From Streptomyces sp. CG1 (lineage in GTDB: Bacteria > Actinomycetota > Actinomycetes > Streptomycetales > Streptomycetaceae), in assembly GCF_041080625.1 (NCBI RefSeq), contig NZ_CP163518.1, positions 6,441,501 through 6,505,500 on the forward strand: a stretch of 64,000 nucleotides of DNA. Direction: 5' to 3'. The position numbers were made by a program, and so were the translations under genes. Under the pieces are notes generated by a model. The model was not told the DNA's origin and did no database searches. It saw only the letters and a program-made list of their open reading frames with translations. The stretch's first letter is position 1. Each line of letters opens with the position of its first letter. Positions 46,114 to 54,998 of the stretch are shown piece after piece.

Positions 46114-47643
46114 ATGGCGGACAGAACGGAACGACAGGCCCAGGCGACCATCCACGCGGGGGGCGAGTGGCTGGGAGCGATCTCGGGCGCGACGCGCGAG
46201 GTCCTCGACCCCGCGGACGCCCGGCCGTTCGCCGTGGTCGCGGAGGGTGACGAGAAGGATGCCGAGCGCGCGGTGGCCGCCGCCCGGCAGGCCTTCGACC
46301 ACGGCCCCTGGCCCCACACCCCGGTCGCCGACCGCGCCGCGCTGCTGCGCCGCGTCGCCGACCTCCTCGTGCGCGACCGCGAGGAACTCGGCCTGCTGGA
46401 GAGCCAGGACGCGGGCAAGACCGTGGAGGAGGGCCGGATCGACATCGACTGTGTCGCCGACGCCTTCCGCTACTTCGCCGACCTGGTCGCCGCCGAGGCG
46501 CCCGGCCGGGTCGTGGACGCGGGCTCGCCCGACATCCACAGTGTGGTCGTGCACGAGCCCGTCGGTGTGTGCGCGCTGATCACCCCCTGGAACTACCCGC
46601 TTCTCCAGGCCAGTTGGAAGATCGCCCCGGCGCTCGCCGCGGGCAACACCTTTGTCATCAAGCCCAGTGAGATCACGCCGATGACCACCATCGCGCTGAT
46701 CGAGCTGCTCGCCGAGGCAGGCCTGCCCGCCGGTGTCGCCAACATCGTCACCGGCCCCGGCCACACCGTCGGCGCCCGGTTCGCCGAGCACCCCGACGTC
46801 GACCTGGTCTCCTTCACCGGCGGCCTGGTCAGCGGCGTCAAGGTCGCCCAGGCCGCCGCCCCGACCGTGAAGAAGGTCGCGCTCGAACTCGGCGGCAAGA
46901 ACCCCAACGTCGTCTTCGCCGACGCCTGCGCCACCGAGGAGGGCTTCGACACGGCCGTCGACCAGGCCCTCAACGCCGCCTTCATCCACAGCGGCCAGGT
47001 CTGCTCGGCCGGCGGCCGGCTGATCATCGAGGAGTCGGTCCGGGACCGCTTCGTCACCGAACTCGCCCGCCGGGCCCAGCGGATCAGGCTCGGACGCGGC
47101 ACGGCGGACGGCGTCGAGTGCGGCCCGCTGGTCAGCTGGCAGCAGCGTGCCAAGACCGAGGCGTACGTCGCCTCCGCACTGGAAGAGGGCGCGGTGCTGC
47201 GCTGCGGCGGCAAGCGGCCCGAGCCGAGCGAAGACCGCCCGGAATCCGGCTACTTCTACGAGCCGACCGTCCTCGACGCCTGCCACCGCGAGATGAAGGT
47301 CGTACGCGAGGAGGTGTTCGGACCCGTCCTCACCGTGGAGACCTTCCGCACCGAGGACGAGGCGGTGTTCCTTGCCAACGACACCGAGTACGGCCTCGCC
47401 GGCGCCGTCTGGACCGCCGACGCGGGCCGGGCCCGCCGCGTCGCCGGCCGGCTGCGCCACGGCACCGTCTGGATCAACGACTTCCACCCCTATCTGCCGC
47501 AGGCGGAGTGGGGCGGCTTCGGCAAGAGCGGCACCGGCCGCGAGCTGGGGCCCGCCGGGCTCGCCGAGTACCGCGAGGCCAAGCACGTCTACCAGAACCT
47601 CGCGCCGAAGCCGGTGCGCTGGTTCGCCGGCGGAACCGGCTGA
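46114..47643 (+). CDS. betB: Betaine aldehyde dehydrogenase
   Basis: A 509-residue aldehyde dehydrogenase. It has the NAD-binding segment TPWNYPLLQASWKIAPALAAG, Glu258 in LELGGKNPN and the catalytic Cys297 in SGQVCSAGGR. The C-terminal block EVFGPVLTVETF is typical. In context (choline dehydrogenase and a betaine-type ABC transporter directly downstream) it most likely oxidises betaine aldehyde to glycine betaine, an osmoprotectant. The start ATG at 46114 has GGAAGG about 12 bp upstream. The leader region 45905-46113 is T-rich for this genome, as expected for a promoter. Confidence 0.88.
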   Translation: MADRTERQAQATIHAGGEWLGAISGATREVLDPADARPFAVVAEGDEKDAERAVAAARQAFDHGPWPHTPVADRAALLRRVADLLVRDREELGLLESQDAGKTVEEGRIDIDCVADAFRYFADLVAAEAPGRVVDAGSPDIHSVVVHEPVGVCALITPWNYPLLQASWKIAPALAAGNTFVIKPSEITPMTTIALIELLAEAGLPAGVANIVTGPGHTVGARFAEHPDVDLVSFTGGLVSGVKVAQAAAPTVKKVALELGGKNPNVVFADACATEEGFDTAVDQALNAAFIHSGQVCSAGGRLIIEESVRDRFVTELARRAQRIRLGRGTADGVECGPLVSWQQRAKTEAYVASALEEGAVLRCGGKRPEPSEDRPESGYFYEPTVLDACHREMKVVREEVFGPVLTVETFRTEDEAVFLANDTEYGLAGAVWTADAGRARRVAGRLRHGTVWINDFHPYLPQAEWGGFGKSGTGRELGPAGLAEYREAKHVYQNLAPKPVRWFAGGTG

Positions 47644-47709
47644 ACCGGCCGCACCCGGCTTGATCGGCTGAGTCCCACCTCTTTCCACACCCCTGGAGTA
47701 ACACCCCTC

Positions 47710-49242
47710 ATGTCCGAGACCACCCCCCACGTCTACGACTATGTCGTCATCGGCGGCGGCACCGCGGGCTCCGTCATCGCCTCCCGCCTCACCGAGAACC
47801 CGGACGTCACCGTCGCCGCCATCGAGGGCGGCCCGAGCGACGTCGGCCGCGACGACGTCCTCACCCTGCGCCGCTGGATGGGCCTGCTCGGCGGCGACCT
47901 CGACTACGACTACCCGACCGTCGAGCAGCCGCGCGGCAACTCCCACATCCGGCACAGCCGCGCGCGCGTCCTCGGCGGCTGTTCCTCCCACAACACCCTC
48001 ATCTCCTTCAAGCCGCTGCCGTCCGACTGGGACGAGTGGGAGGCGGCCGGTGCCAAGGGCTGGGGCGCGGTCCCCATGGAGGCCTATTTCGCCCGCCTGA
48101 AGAACAACATCGTCTCGGTCGACGAGAAGGACCGGAACGCCATCGCCCGCGACTTCGTCGACGCCGCGCAGTCGGCCCTCGGCGTGCCCCGGGTCGAGGG
48201 CTTCAACAAGAAGCCGTTCACCGAAGGCGTCGGCTTCTTCGACCTCGCCTACCACCCGGAGAACAACAAGCGGTCGAGCGCGTCCGTGGCCTACCTTCAC
48301 CCGGTGATGGACGAGCGCCCCAACCTGACCATCCTCCTGGAGACCTGGGCGTACAAGCTGGAGCTGAACGGCACCCGCGCCGACGGCGTCCGGGTGCGCA
48401 CCAAGGACGGCGAGGAACTGCTGGTCCGCGCCCGGAGTGAGGTCGTGCTGTGCGCGGGCGCCGTCGACTCCCCGCGCCTGCTGATGCACTCGGGCATCGG
48501 CCCGCGGGAGGACCTGGAGGCCCTCGGCATCCCGGTCGTCCGCGACCTGCCGGGCGTCGGCGAGAACCTGCTGGACCACCCCGAGTCGGTCATCGTCTGG
48601 GAGACCCACGGCCCGATCCCGGAGAACTCCGCGATGGACTCCGACGCGGGCCTGTTCGTGCACCGCGACCCCGACCACGCGGGCCCGGACCTGATGTTCC
48701 ACTTCTACCAGATCCCGTTCACGGACAACCCCGAGCGACTGGGGTACCAGCGGCCGGAGTTCGGGGTGTCGATGACCCCGAACATCCCCAAGCCCAAGAG
48801 CCGCGGCCGCCTGTACCTGACCAGCGCCGACCCGTCCGTGAAGCCCGCCCTGGACTTCCGCTACTTCACCGACGAGGACGACTACGACGGCCAGACCCTC
48901 GTCGACGGCATCCGTATCGCCCGCGAGATCGCCAAGACCGAGCCGCTCGCGAGCTGGCTCAAGCGCGAGGTCTGCCCCGGCCCGGAGATCCTCGGCGACG
49001 CCGAGCTGAGCGAGTACGCTCGCAAGGTCGCGCACACCGTCTACCACCCCGCCGGCACCTGCAGGATGGGCGCCGCCGACGACCCACTCGCCGTGGTGGA
49101 TCCGGAGTTGAAGATCCGCGGCCTCGACGGCATCCGGATCGCCGACGCCTCCGTCTTCCCGACCATGCCCGCCGTGAACCCGATGATCGGGGTGCTCATG
49201 GTCGGGGAGAAAGCCGTTGAGCTGATCGGTGGTGATGCGTGA
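47710..49242 (+). CDS. betA: Choline dehydrogenase-like GMC oxidoreductase
   Basis: A 510-residue FAD enzyme of the GMC family. FAD-binding GGGTAGS lies at 15-21, then [16 protein letters not shown] (signature 1) and the second signature [15 protein letters not shown]. The catalytic residues are His446 ([10 protein letters not shown]) and Asn490 ([11 protein letters not shown]). With BetB it would turn choline into betaine. Substrate assignment is from context; related alcohols are possible. A TGATG overlap joins it to the ABC ATPase gene. Confidence 0.87.
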   Translation: MSETTPHVYDYVVIGGGTAGSVIASRLTENPDVTVAAIEGGPSDVGRDDVLTLRRWMGLLGGDLDYDYPTVEQPRGNSHIRHSRARVLGGCSSHNTLISFKPLPSDWDEWEAAGAKGWGAVPMEAYFARLKNNIVSVDEKDRNAIARDFVDAAQSALGVPRVEGFNKKPFTEGVGFFDLAYHPENNKRSSASVAYLHPVMDERPNLTILLETWAYKLELNGTRADGVRVRTKDGEELLVRARSEVVLCAGAVDSPRLLMHSGIGPREDLEALGIPVVRDLPGVGENLLDHPESVIVWETHGPIPENSAMDSDAGLFVHRDPDHAGPDLMFHFYQIPFTDNPERLGYQRPEFGVSMTPNIPKPKSRGRLYLTSADPSVKPALDFRYFTDEDDYDGQTLVDGIRIAREIAKTEPLASWLKREVCPGPEILGDAELSEYARKVAHTVYHPAGTCRMGAADDPLAVVDPELKIRGLDGIRIADASVFPTMPAVNPMIGVLMVGEKAVELIGGDA

Positions 49243-50372
49243 TGAGTACGGCAATCGAGACGCCCGTCTTCTCCGTCTCCGGCCTGTGGAAGGTCTTCGG
49301 CCCGAAGCCGGAGCGGATTCCCGCCGACGGGGAACTGAGCACGCTGGACCCCGCCGACCTGCGCGCCCGCACGGGCTGTACGGCGGCCGTCCGTGACGTC
49401 TCCTTCGACGTCCGCAAGGGCGAGGTCTTCGTGGTGATGGGCCTGTCGGGCTCCGGCAAGTCCACCCTGGTCCGCTGTCTGACCCGCCTCATCGAGCCGA
49501 CCGCCGGCACGATCGCCATCGACGGCGAGGACGTCCGCGCCATGGACAAGTCCCGTCTGCGCGAGCTGCGCCGCCACCGCGCCGCCATGGTCTTCCAGCA
49601 CTTCGGCCTGCTCCCGCACCGTACGGTCCTCGACAACGTGGCCTACGGCCTGGAGATCCAGGGCATCGGCAAGGCCGAGCGGCGCGAGCGGGCCGCCGAG
49701 GTCGTCGCCAAGGTCGGCCTGGAGGGCATGGAACACCGCCGGCCCGCCCAGCTCTCCGGCGGCCAGCGCCAGCGCGTCGGCCTGGCCCGGGCGCTGGCGG
49801 TCGACCCCGAGGTGCTCCTCTTCGACGAACCCTTCAGCGCCCTCGACCCGCTCATCCGTCGCGACATGCAGGACGAGGTGGCCCGCCTGCACCGCGAGGA
49901 GGGCCGCACGATGGTCTTCATCACCCATGACCTCACCGAGGCCCTGAAACTCGGCGACCGCATCGCCCTGATGCGCGACGGCAAGGTCGTCCAGCTCGGC
50001 ACCCCGGAGGAGATCGTCGGCTCCCCGGCCGACGACTACGTCCGCGAGTTCGTCCGGGAGGTCCCGCGCGAGCAGGTCATGACCGTGCGTACGGCGATGA
50101 AGCCGGGCGCCTGCGACGGCCCGGACCACCCGGGCGCACTGGCCCCGGACGCGGTCGTCGTGGACGCGATCAAGACGGTGGCGCGGATAGGCACTCCGGC
50201 GTGTGTGGTGGAGAAGGGCACGTGCGTGGGCGTGGTCGACCACGAGCGCCTGCTCGCCGTCGTGGCCGGCGTGCCCGCCGTAGCCGCGGCCCCCGGCACC
50301 GCGGAAGCGGCACCCCGCGGGCACGGGCAAGTGAAGACCCCCGGCCCCCGCATCAGCCCGGAGGCCGTCTGA
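49242..50372 (+). CDS. Glycine betaine/choline ABC transporter ATPase
   Basis: A 376-residue OpuAA/ProV-type ATPase. Walker A is GLSGSGKS (67-74), signature [16 protein letters not shown], Walker [15 protein letters not shown]. The C-terminal ~100 residues are a reduced CBS-like region ([20 protein letters not shown]), as in osmotically regulated OpuA transporters. ATG at 49242 (TGATG junction) is preferred; GTG at 49239 is possible. The permease follows with another TGATG junction. Confidence 0.9.
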   Translation: MSTAIETPVFSVSGLWKVFGPKPERIPADGELSTLDPADLRARTGCTAAVRDVSFDVRKGEVFVVMGLSGSGKSTLVRCLTRLIEPTAGTIAIDGEDVRAMDKSRLRELRRHRAAMVFQHFGLLPHRTVLDNVAYGLEIQGIGKAERRERAAEVVAKVGLEGMEHRRPAQLSGGQRQRVGLARALAVDPEVLLFDEPFSALDPLIRRDMQDEVARLHREEGRTMVFITHDLTEALKLGDRIALMRDGKVVQLGTPEEIVGSPADDYVREFVREVPREQVMTVRTAMKPGACDGPDHPGALAPDAVVVDAIKTVARIGTPACVVEKGTCVGVVDHERLLAVVAGVPAVAAAPGTAEAAPRGHGQVKTPGPRISPEAV

Positions 50373-52321
50373 TGGCCACGCTCACCGTCCCCACCTCCGC
50401 CCGCGCCAGAGCCCCCCGCGTCCTCAAGAGCCGGGCCGCGGGCAAACTCCTCCTGCTCGCTCTCGTCGCCGCGGTCCTCGCCCCCTGGGCCGCCACCCAC
50501 TGGCCCGGCGCCACCTGGCCCCACGACCTGACCGTCAGCCTCGACAAACCCCTCGCCTCGGCGAGCAACTGGGTCATCGACAACCGGGACAGCCATCCCC
50601 TGTTCCTGTACTTCTTCGGCTACATCAGCAACGCGGTCGTCCTCTCCGTACGCGTCGTCTACCTCACCCTGCTCGCCGCGGGCTGGACCGGCGTCACGGT
50701 CTTCGGCGCCCTGGTCGCGTGGCGTGTCGCCGGTGCCCGCCTGGCCGCCGGCACGGCGGTCGCCTTCCTGGCCTGCGGAGCCCTGGGCATGTGGGTCCCG
50801 ACGATGCAGACCCTCGCGCTGATGGTCGTGGCGGTCCTCGCCTCCGTGATCGTCGGCGCCCTGCTCGGCCTCGCCGCCGGTCTCTCCGACCGCCTGGACC
50901 GCGCCCTGCGCCCGGTCCTGGACACCATGCAGGTGCTCCCGGCCTTCGCCTACCTCCTCCCCGTCGTCCTGGTCTTCGGCATCGGCGTCCCCGCGGCCGT
51001 GCTCGCCACCGTCGTGTACGCCGCCCCGCCGATGGCCCGCCTCACCGCGCTCGGCCTGCGCGGCGCCGACCCCGAGGTCCTGGAGGCCGTGGAGTCCCTC
51101 GGCTCGACCCGCCGCCAGCGGCTGCTGACCGCCCGTATCCCGCTGGCCCGGGGGGAACTCCTCCTCGGCCTCAACCAGACGATCATGATGGCGCTGTCCA
51201 TGGCCACCATCGCCTCGATCATCGGCGCCGCCGGCCTCGGTGACCGCGTCTACCAGGCGCTCGCCTCGGTCGACGTCGGCGCGGCCCTCGCGGCCGGCAT
51301 CCCGATCGTGCTGCTCGCGGTCGTGCTGGACCGGGTGACCGGAGCGGCAGGCGCGGCAGACGACGGCAGCACGCGCCCGAAGACCATCGGCTGGGCCTAC
51401 GCCCTGGCCGTCACCGTGGCCGTCGCCCTGGTCACCCGCCTCCTCGGCCGTCTGGACTGGCCGAGCGGCTGGAACCTGAACATCGCCGAACCGGTCGACC
51501 GCGCGGTCGACTGGATGACCAACCACCTGTACTCCGGTGTCCCGGTCGTCGGCGGTACGGCCGACTGGGCGGGCCACTTCACCACCTGGGTGCTCGACCC
51601 CGTCCGCTCCGGTCTGCTGTGGCTGCCCTGGTGGTCGGTGCTGCTGATCGTCGCCGCCCTGGCCTGGTCGATCGGCACCTGGCGCACCGCCCTGACCGCC
51701 GTCCTCGCCATGGCCGCGATCGGTGTGCTCGGCGTCTGGGGGCCCGCCCTCGACACGCTCTCCCAGGTGCTGGCCGCGGTCGCCGTCACCCTGGTCCTCG
51801 GGTTCGCGACCGGTATCGCCGCGGCCCGCAGCGACCGCGTCGAACGCGCCCTGCGCCCGGTCCTGGACGTCTTCCAGACCATGCCGCAGTTCGTGTACCT
51901 GATCCCGGTCGTCGCCCTGTTCGGCGTGGGCCGCGCGCCCGCCGTCGCCGCGGCCGTCGTCTACGCCCTCCCGGCCGTCGTCCGGATCACCGCGCAGGGT
52001 CTGCGCCAGGTCGACCCGGCCGCGCTGGAGTCGGCGCGCTCGCTCGGCGCGACCGGCCGCCAGCAGCTGTGGCAGGTCCAACTCCCGCTCGCCCGGCGGT
52101 CGTTGCTGCTCGCCCTCAACCAGGGCGTGGTCCTGGTCCTCGCCGTCGTCATCATCGGCGGCCTGGTCGGCGGCGGCGCCCTCGGCTACAGCACGGTCTT
52201 CGGCCTGGCCCAGGGCGACCTGGCGACCGGTCTGGTGGCCGGTGCCGCGATCGTCTGCCTGGGCCTGATGCTCGACCGGGTGACCCAGCCGACCGAGCGA
52301 CGTACGAAGAAGGGAGCGTGA
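50372..52321 (+). CDS. Fused double permease of the betaine/choline ABC transporter
   Basis: A 649-residue protein with two ProW/OpuAB-like permease modules in tandem. The EAA-like loops appear twice: VLEAVESLGSTRRQRLLTARIPLAR in the first half (about residues 237-260), and ALESARSLGATGRQQLWQVQLPLAR in the second (about 552-575). Each half has about six helices. The family usually has one ~300-residue permease that forms a homodimer; here both halves are one chain. The two halves differ clearly, so the duplication is old. The binding-protein gene starts 2 bp after its stop. Confidence 0.88.
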   Translation: MATLTVPTSARARAPRVLKSRAAGKLLLLALVAAVLAPWAATHWPGATWPHDLTVSLDKPLASASNWVIDNRDSHPLFLYFFGYISNAVVLSVRVVYLTLLAAGWTGVTVFGALVAWRVAGARLAAGTAVAFLACGALGMWVPTMQTLALMVVAVLASVIVGALLGLAAGLSDRLDRALRPVLDTMQVLPAFAYLLPVVLVFGIGVPAAVLATVVYAAPPMARLTALGLRGADPEVLEAVESLGSTRRQRLLTARIPLARGELLLGLNQTIMMALSMATIASIIGAAGLGDRVYQALASVDVGAALAAGIPIVLLAVVLDRVTGAAGAADDGSTRPKTIGWAYALAVTVAVALVTRLLGRLDWPSGWNLNIAEPVDRAVDWMTNHLYSGVPVVGGTADWAGHFTTWVLDPVRSGLLWLPWWSVLLIVAALAWSIGTWRTALTAVLAMAAIGVLGVWGPALDTLSQVLAAVAVTLVLGFATGIAAARSDRVERALRPVLDVFQTMPQFVYLIPVVALFGVGRAPAVAAAVVYALPAVVRITAQGLRQVDPAALESARSLGATGRQQLWQVQLPLARRSLLLALNQGVVLVLAVVIIGGLVGGGALGYSTVFGLAQGDLATGLVAGAAIVCLGLMLDRVTQPTERRTKKGA

Positions 52322-52322
52322 C

Positions 52323-53288
52323 ATGACGAAGCTGAAGCGCAGGACGGCGCTGATCGCCGCCGGAGGGGCCACCGTGTCGCTGCTCACCGGCTGCGGCGCC
52401 GCCGACATGACCAAGCAGGCGAGCCCGTTCGCCAACGCCCAGGGTGCGAAGTCCGTGACCCTGTCCGTGCAGTCCTGGGTGGGCGCGCAGTCGAACGTCG
52501 CCGTGGCCCAGTACCTCCTGGAGCACAAGCTCGGCTACCGCGTCGACACGGTCCAGGTCGACGAGGTGCCCGCCTGGGACGCGCTCAGCCAGGGCCGCGT
52601 CGACGCGATCCTGGAGGACTGGGGCCACCCGGACCAGGAGAAGCGGTACGTCGAGGACAAGAAGACCATCGCCCGCGCCGGCGACCTCGGCGTGACCGGC
52701 CACATCGGCTGGTTCGTCCCGACCTACCTGGCCAAGCAGCACCCGGACATCACGGACTGGAAGAACCTCGACAAGTACGCCTCCCTCTTCCGCACCGCGG
52801 AGAGCGGAGGCAAGGGCCAGCTGATGGACGGCTCCCCGTCGTACGTCACCAACGACAAGGCCCTGGTGAGCAACCTGAAGCTGAACTACCAGGTCGTCTT
52901 CGCCGGCTCCGAGGCCGCCCAGATCACCCAGATGAGGCAGTTCGCCAAGCAGCAGAAGCCCTTCCTGACCTACTGGTACTCACCCCAGTGGCTGTTCAAG
53001 AAGGTCCCCATGACGGAGGTGAAGCTGCCGCCGTACAAGGACGGCTGCGACGCGGACGCGGCGAAGATCACCTGCGCCTACCCGCACACCCCGCTGCAGA
53101 AGTACCTCAACGCCGGCTTCGCGAAGTCCGGCGGCAAGGCGGCCACGTTCCTGAAGAAGTTCAAGTGGACGACCGAGGACCAGAACGAGGTCTCCCTGAT
53201 GATCGCCGACGAGAAACTGTCGCCCCAGGACGCGGCGAAGAAGTGGGTGGACAGCCACCCCGACGTGTGGAAGCGATGGCTGTCCTGA
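52323..53288 (+). CDS. Glycine betaine/choline-binding lipoprotein (OpuAC/ProX-like)
   Basis: A 321-residue substrate-binding protein. The lipobox LLTGC puts the lipidated Cys at residue 23. The mature part begins with SVTLSVQSWVGAQSNVAVAQ and has the aromatic-rich region typical of quaternary-amine boxes (WVGAQS, LEDWGHPD, TYWYSPQWLFKK). These Trp/Tyr residues likely form the cation-pi cage. It is the last gene of the operon and ends 9 bp before the convergent PEP-mutase-like gene. Confidence 0.9.
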   Translation: MTKLKRRTALIAAGGATVSLLTGCGAADMTKQASPFANAQGAKSVTLSVQSWVGAQSNVAVAQYLLEHKLGYRVDTVQVDEVPAWDALSQGRVDAILEDWGHPDQEKRYVEDKKTIARAGDLGVTGHIGWFVPTYLAKQHPDITDWKNLDKYASLFRTAESGGKGQLMDGSPSYVTNDKALVSNLKLNYQVVFAGSEAAQITQMRQFAKQQKPFLTYWYSPQWLFKKVPMTEVKLPPYKDGCDADAAKITCAYPHTPLQKYLNAGFAKSGGKAATFLKKFKWTTEDQNEVSLMIADEKLSPQDAAKKWVDSHPDVWKRWLS

Positions 53289-53297
53289 ACGGCCTTG

Positions 53298-54017
53298 TCA
53301 GGCAAGCCTGTCGGCGATCTCCCGCAGGGCGGCCGTCGCCATCCGCTGGAGTCCGGATGCGAACGTGATCCGGGTGGCCCCGAGTCCGCCGAGTTCGGCG
53401 CACGAGGGGCCCTCGCCGTCCGGGCGGGCGTTGATGTTGATCGGGCCCTGGATTCCGGCCCGCAGCAGCGGCAGTACGTCCGCCGGGGCGAGGATCGGGT
53501 AGACGCAGTCGGCGCCCGCCGCGACGTACGCCGCGGCCCGCTCGATGGCGCGTTCGGGATCCTTGTCGCCGTGCACGAAGACGTCCACGCGGGCGTTGAG
53601 GAACAGCCGGCCGGCGGCGGCCTCGCGGAACTCGGCGAGGAACTCGGCCTGCTCCTGCGGGTCCTTGAGGACGCCCCCGACCGAGTCCTCCAGGTTGCAG
53701 CCGACGGCACCGGCCTCCAGCAGCCGCTCCACCAGCTCCTTGGGCGCGAGGCCGTACCCGCTCTCGATGTCCGCCGACACCGGCACGTCCACGGCCCGGG
53801 TGATCCGGGCGACCGCCGCGAACATCTCGTCGGCCGGGGTCGACCCGTCGTCGTACCCGAGCGACGCCGCCACCCCCGCGCTCGGCGTGGCCAGCGCCCG
53901 GAACCCGGCCTCGACGAACACCCGGGCGCCGGCCGCGTCCCAGGGCCCGGGCAGGACCAGCGGATCACCCTGGGCGCGCTTCAGATGCAGTGCGCGGAAC
54001 TCCTCGACCTTGCTCAC
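53298..54017 (-). CDS. Isocitrate lyase/PEP mutase superfamily protein
   Basis: A 239-residue TIM-barrel protein. The start PLVLPGPWDAAGARVFVEAG and the metal-binding block VPVSADIESGYG are characteristic, as are NLEDSVGG and LNARVDVFV. The classical isocitrate lyase KKCGH motif is absent, so it is an oxaloacetate-decarboxylase or lyase-like member with unknown substrate. The GTG start overlaps the stop of the upstream AhpD-like gene (GTGA), so it is the third gene of a small operon. Confidence 0.8.
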   Translation of the reverse strand: MSKVEEFRALHLKRAQGDPLVLPGPWDAAGARVFVEAGFRALATPSAGVAASLGYDDGSTPADEMFAAVARITRAVDVPVSADIESGYGLAPKELVERLLEAGAVGCNLEDSVGGVLKDPQEQAEFLAEFREAAAGRLFLNARVDVFVHGDKDPERAIERAAAYVAAGADCVYPILAPADVLPLLRAGIQGPININARPDGEGPSCAELGGLGATRITFASGLQRMATAALREIADRLA

Positions 54018-54454
54018 GGCTGGTAACCCCCTGGCGGGACTCGACGGCTGACCATCAGACGGTTCCAGCCGTTGATGACGGTGATCAGGCCGATGAGATG
54101 GGCGAGTTCGGCCTCGCCGAAGTGTTTCGCGGCACGCTCGTACACCTCGTCCGACACGCCGTCGGTGAGCAGGGTCACCGCCTCGGTCAGCGCCAGCGCG
54201 GCCCGCTCCCGCTCGCTGTAGAGGTCCTCGGCCTCCTCCCAGGCGTTGAGGAGCTGGATCCGGTCCTCCGACTCCCCGTGCCTGCGGGCCAGTTGGAGGT
54301 GCATGTCGAGGCAGAACGCGCAGTGGTTGAGCTGCGAGGCGCGGATCATCACCAGCTCGGCGAGGACCGGATCACCGAGCCCCTTCTTCGCGGCCGCGCT
54401 GAGCGCGGACATCGCCTGCGCGACCTCGCGGTCCAGTAGCTGTGTCCGGCTCAA
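54014..54454 (-). CDS. AhpD-like/carboxymuconolactone decarboxylase family protein (second copy)
   Basis: A 146-residue protein of the CMD/AhpD fold. The redox motif NHCAFCLDMH contains the CxxC pair and the proton-relay His. The TTG start at 54454 overlaps the stop of the first copy (TTGA), which suggests coupling; an in-frame ATG at 54517 would lie inside the upstream gene. It differs from the first copy in many surface residues, so the duplication is not recent. AhpD-like proteins reduce peroxiredoxins or act in detoxification. Confidence 0.8.
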   Translation of the reverse strand: MSRTQLLDREVAQAMSALSAAAKKGLGDPVLAELVMIRASQLNHCAFCLDMHLQLARRHGESEDRIQLLNAWEEAEDLYSERERAALALTEAVTLLTDGVSDEVYERAAKHFGEAELAHLIGLITVINGWNRLMVSRRVPPGGYQP

Positions 54455-54951
54455 TCGTGCTGCCCCGGGCGGTAGTGGCCCGGGACCATCCGGGTGGTCA
54501 CGCCGATCCGGTTCCATGCGTTGATCACGGTGATCGCGGCGATCAGCTGGGCCAGCTCGGCCTCCTCGAAGTGCTTGGCGGCCCTGTCGTACACCTCGTC
54601 CGGCACGAAACCGTCGGTGAGCACCGTGATCGCCTCGGTCAGCTCGATCGCCGCCAGCTCCTTCCCGGTGTAGAAGTGCTTCGACTCCTCCCAGGCGCTG
54701 AGCTGCACGATCCGCTCCACGCTCTCGCCGGCCGCGAGCGCGTCCTTGGTGTGCATGTCGAGGCAGAACGCGCAGTGGTTGAGCTGTGAGGCGCGGATCT
54801 TCACCAGCTCGTACAGCGTGGGGTCCAGTCCCTGCTTGGCGGCGGCGTCCAGCCGGATCAACGCCTTGTAGACCTCGGGGGCGTACTGGGCGAACTGCAG
54901 CCGGGGGGAGTGCTCGGGGGCGTACTCGATGGTTTCTTGTGCACTGTTCAT
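54451..54951 (-). CDS. AhpD-like/carboxymuconolactone decarboxylase family protein (first copy)
   Basis: A 166-residue paralogue of the next gene. It has the same NHCAFCLDMH motif, then WEESKHFYTGKELAAIELTEA and FEEAELAQLIAAITVINAWNR. It is the first gene of a three-gene operon and is divergent from a MocR-type regulator only 47 bp away, which is probably its controller. The ATG at 54951 gives the normal N-terminal length for the family. Confidence 0.85.
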   Translation of the reverse strand: MNSAQETIEYAPEHSPRLQFAQYAPEVYKALIRLDAAAKQGLDPTLYELVKIRASQLNHCAFCLDMHTKDALAAGESVERIVQLSAWEESKHFYTGKELAAIELTEAITVLTDGFVPDEVYDRAAKHFEEAELAQLIAAITVINAWNRIGVTTRMVPGHYRPGQHD

Positions 54952-54998
54952 GGCCTCGACCCTATGAGCGAGGCAGCCCAGGAGTATGGTCCATTTCC

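Noticed and set aside
45905..49254. Very long minus-strand frame covering betB and betA
   Set aside because: Antisense shadow of two clear enzymes; the apparent protein has no recognisable domain until it reaches the MarR region in a different frame.
50373..52528. 830-residue frame antisense to the betaine permease
   Set aside because: Asp/Gly/Gln/Arg-rich shadow with no domain; the plus strand encodes a clear permease.
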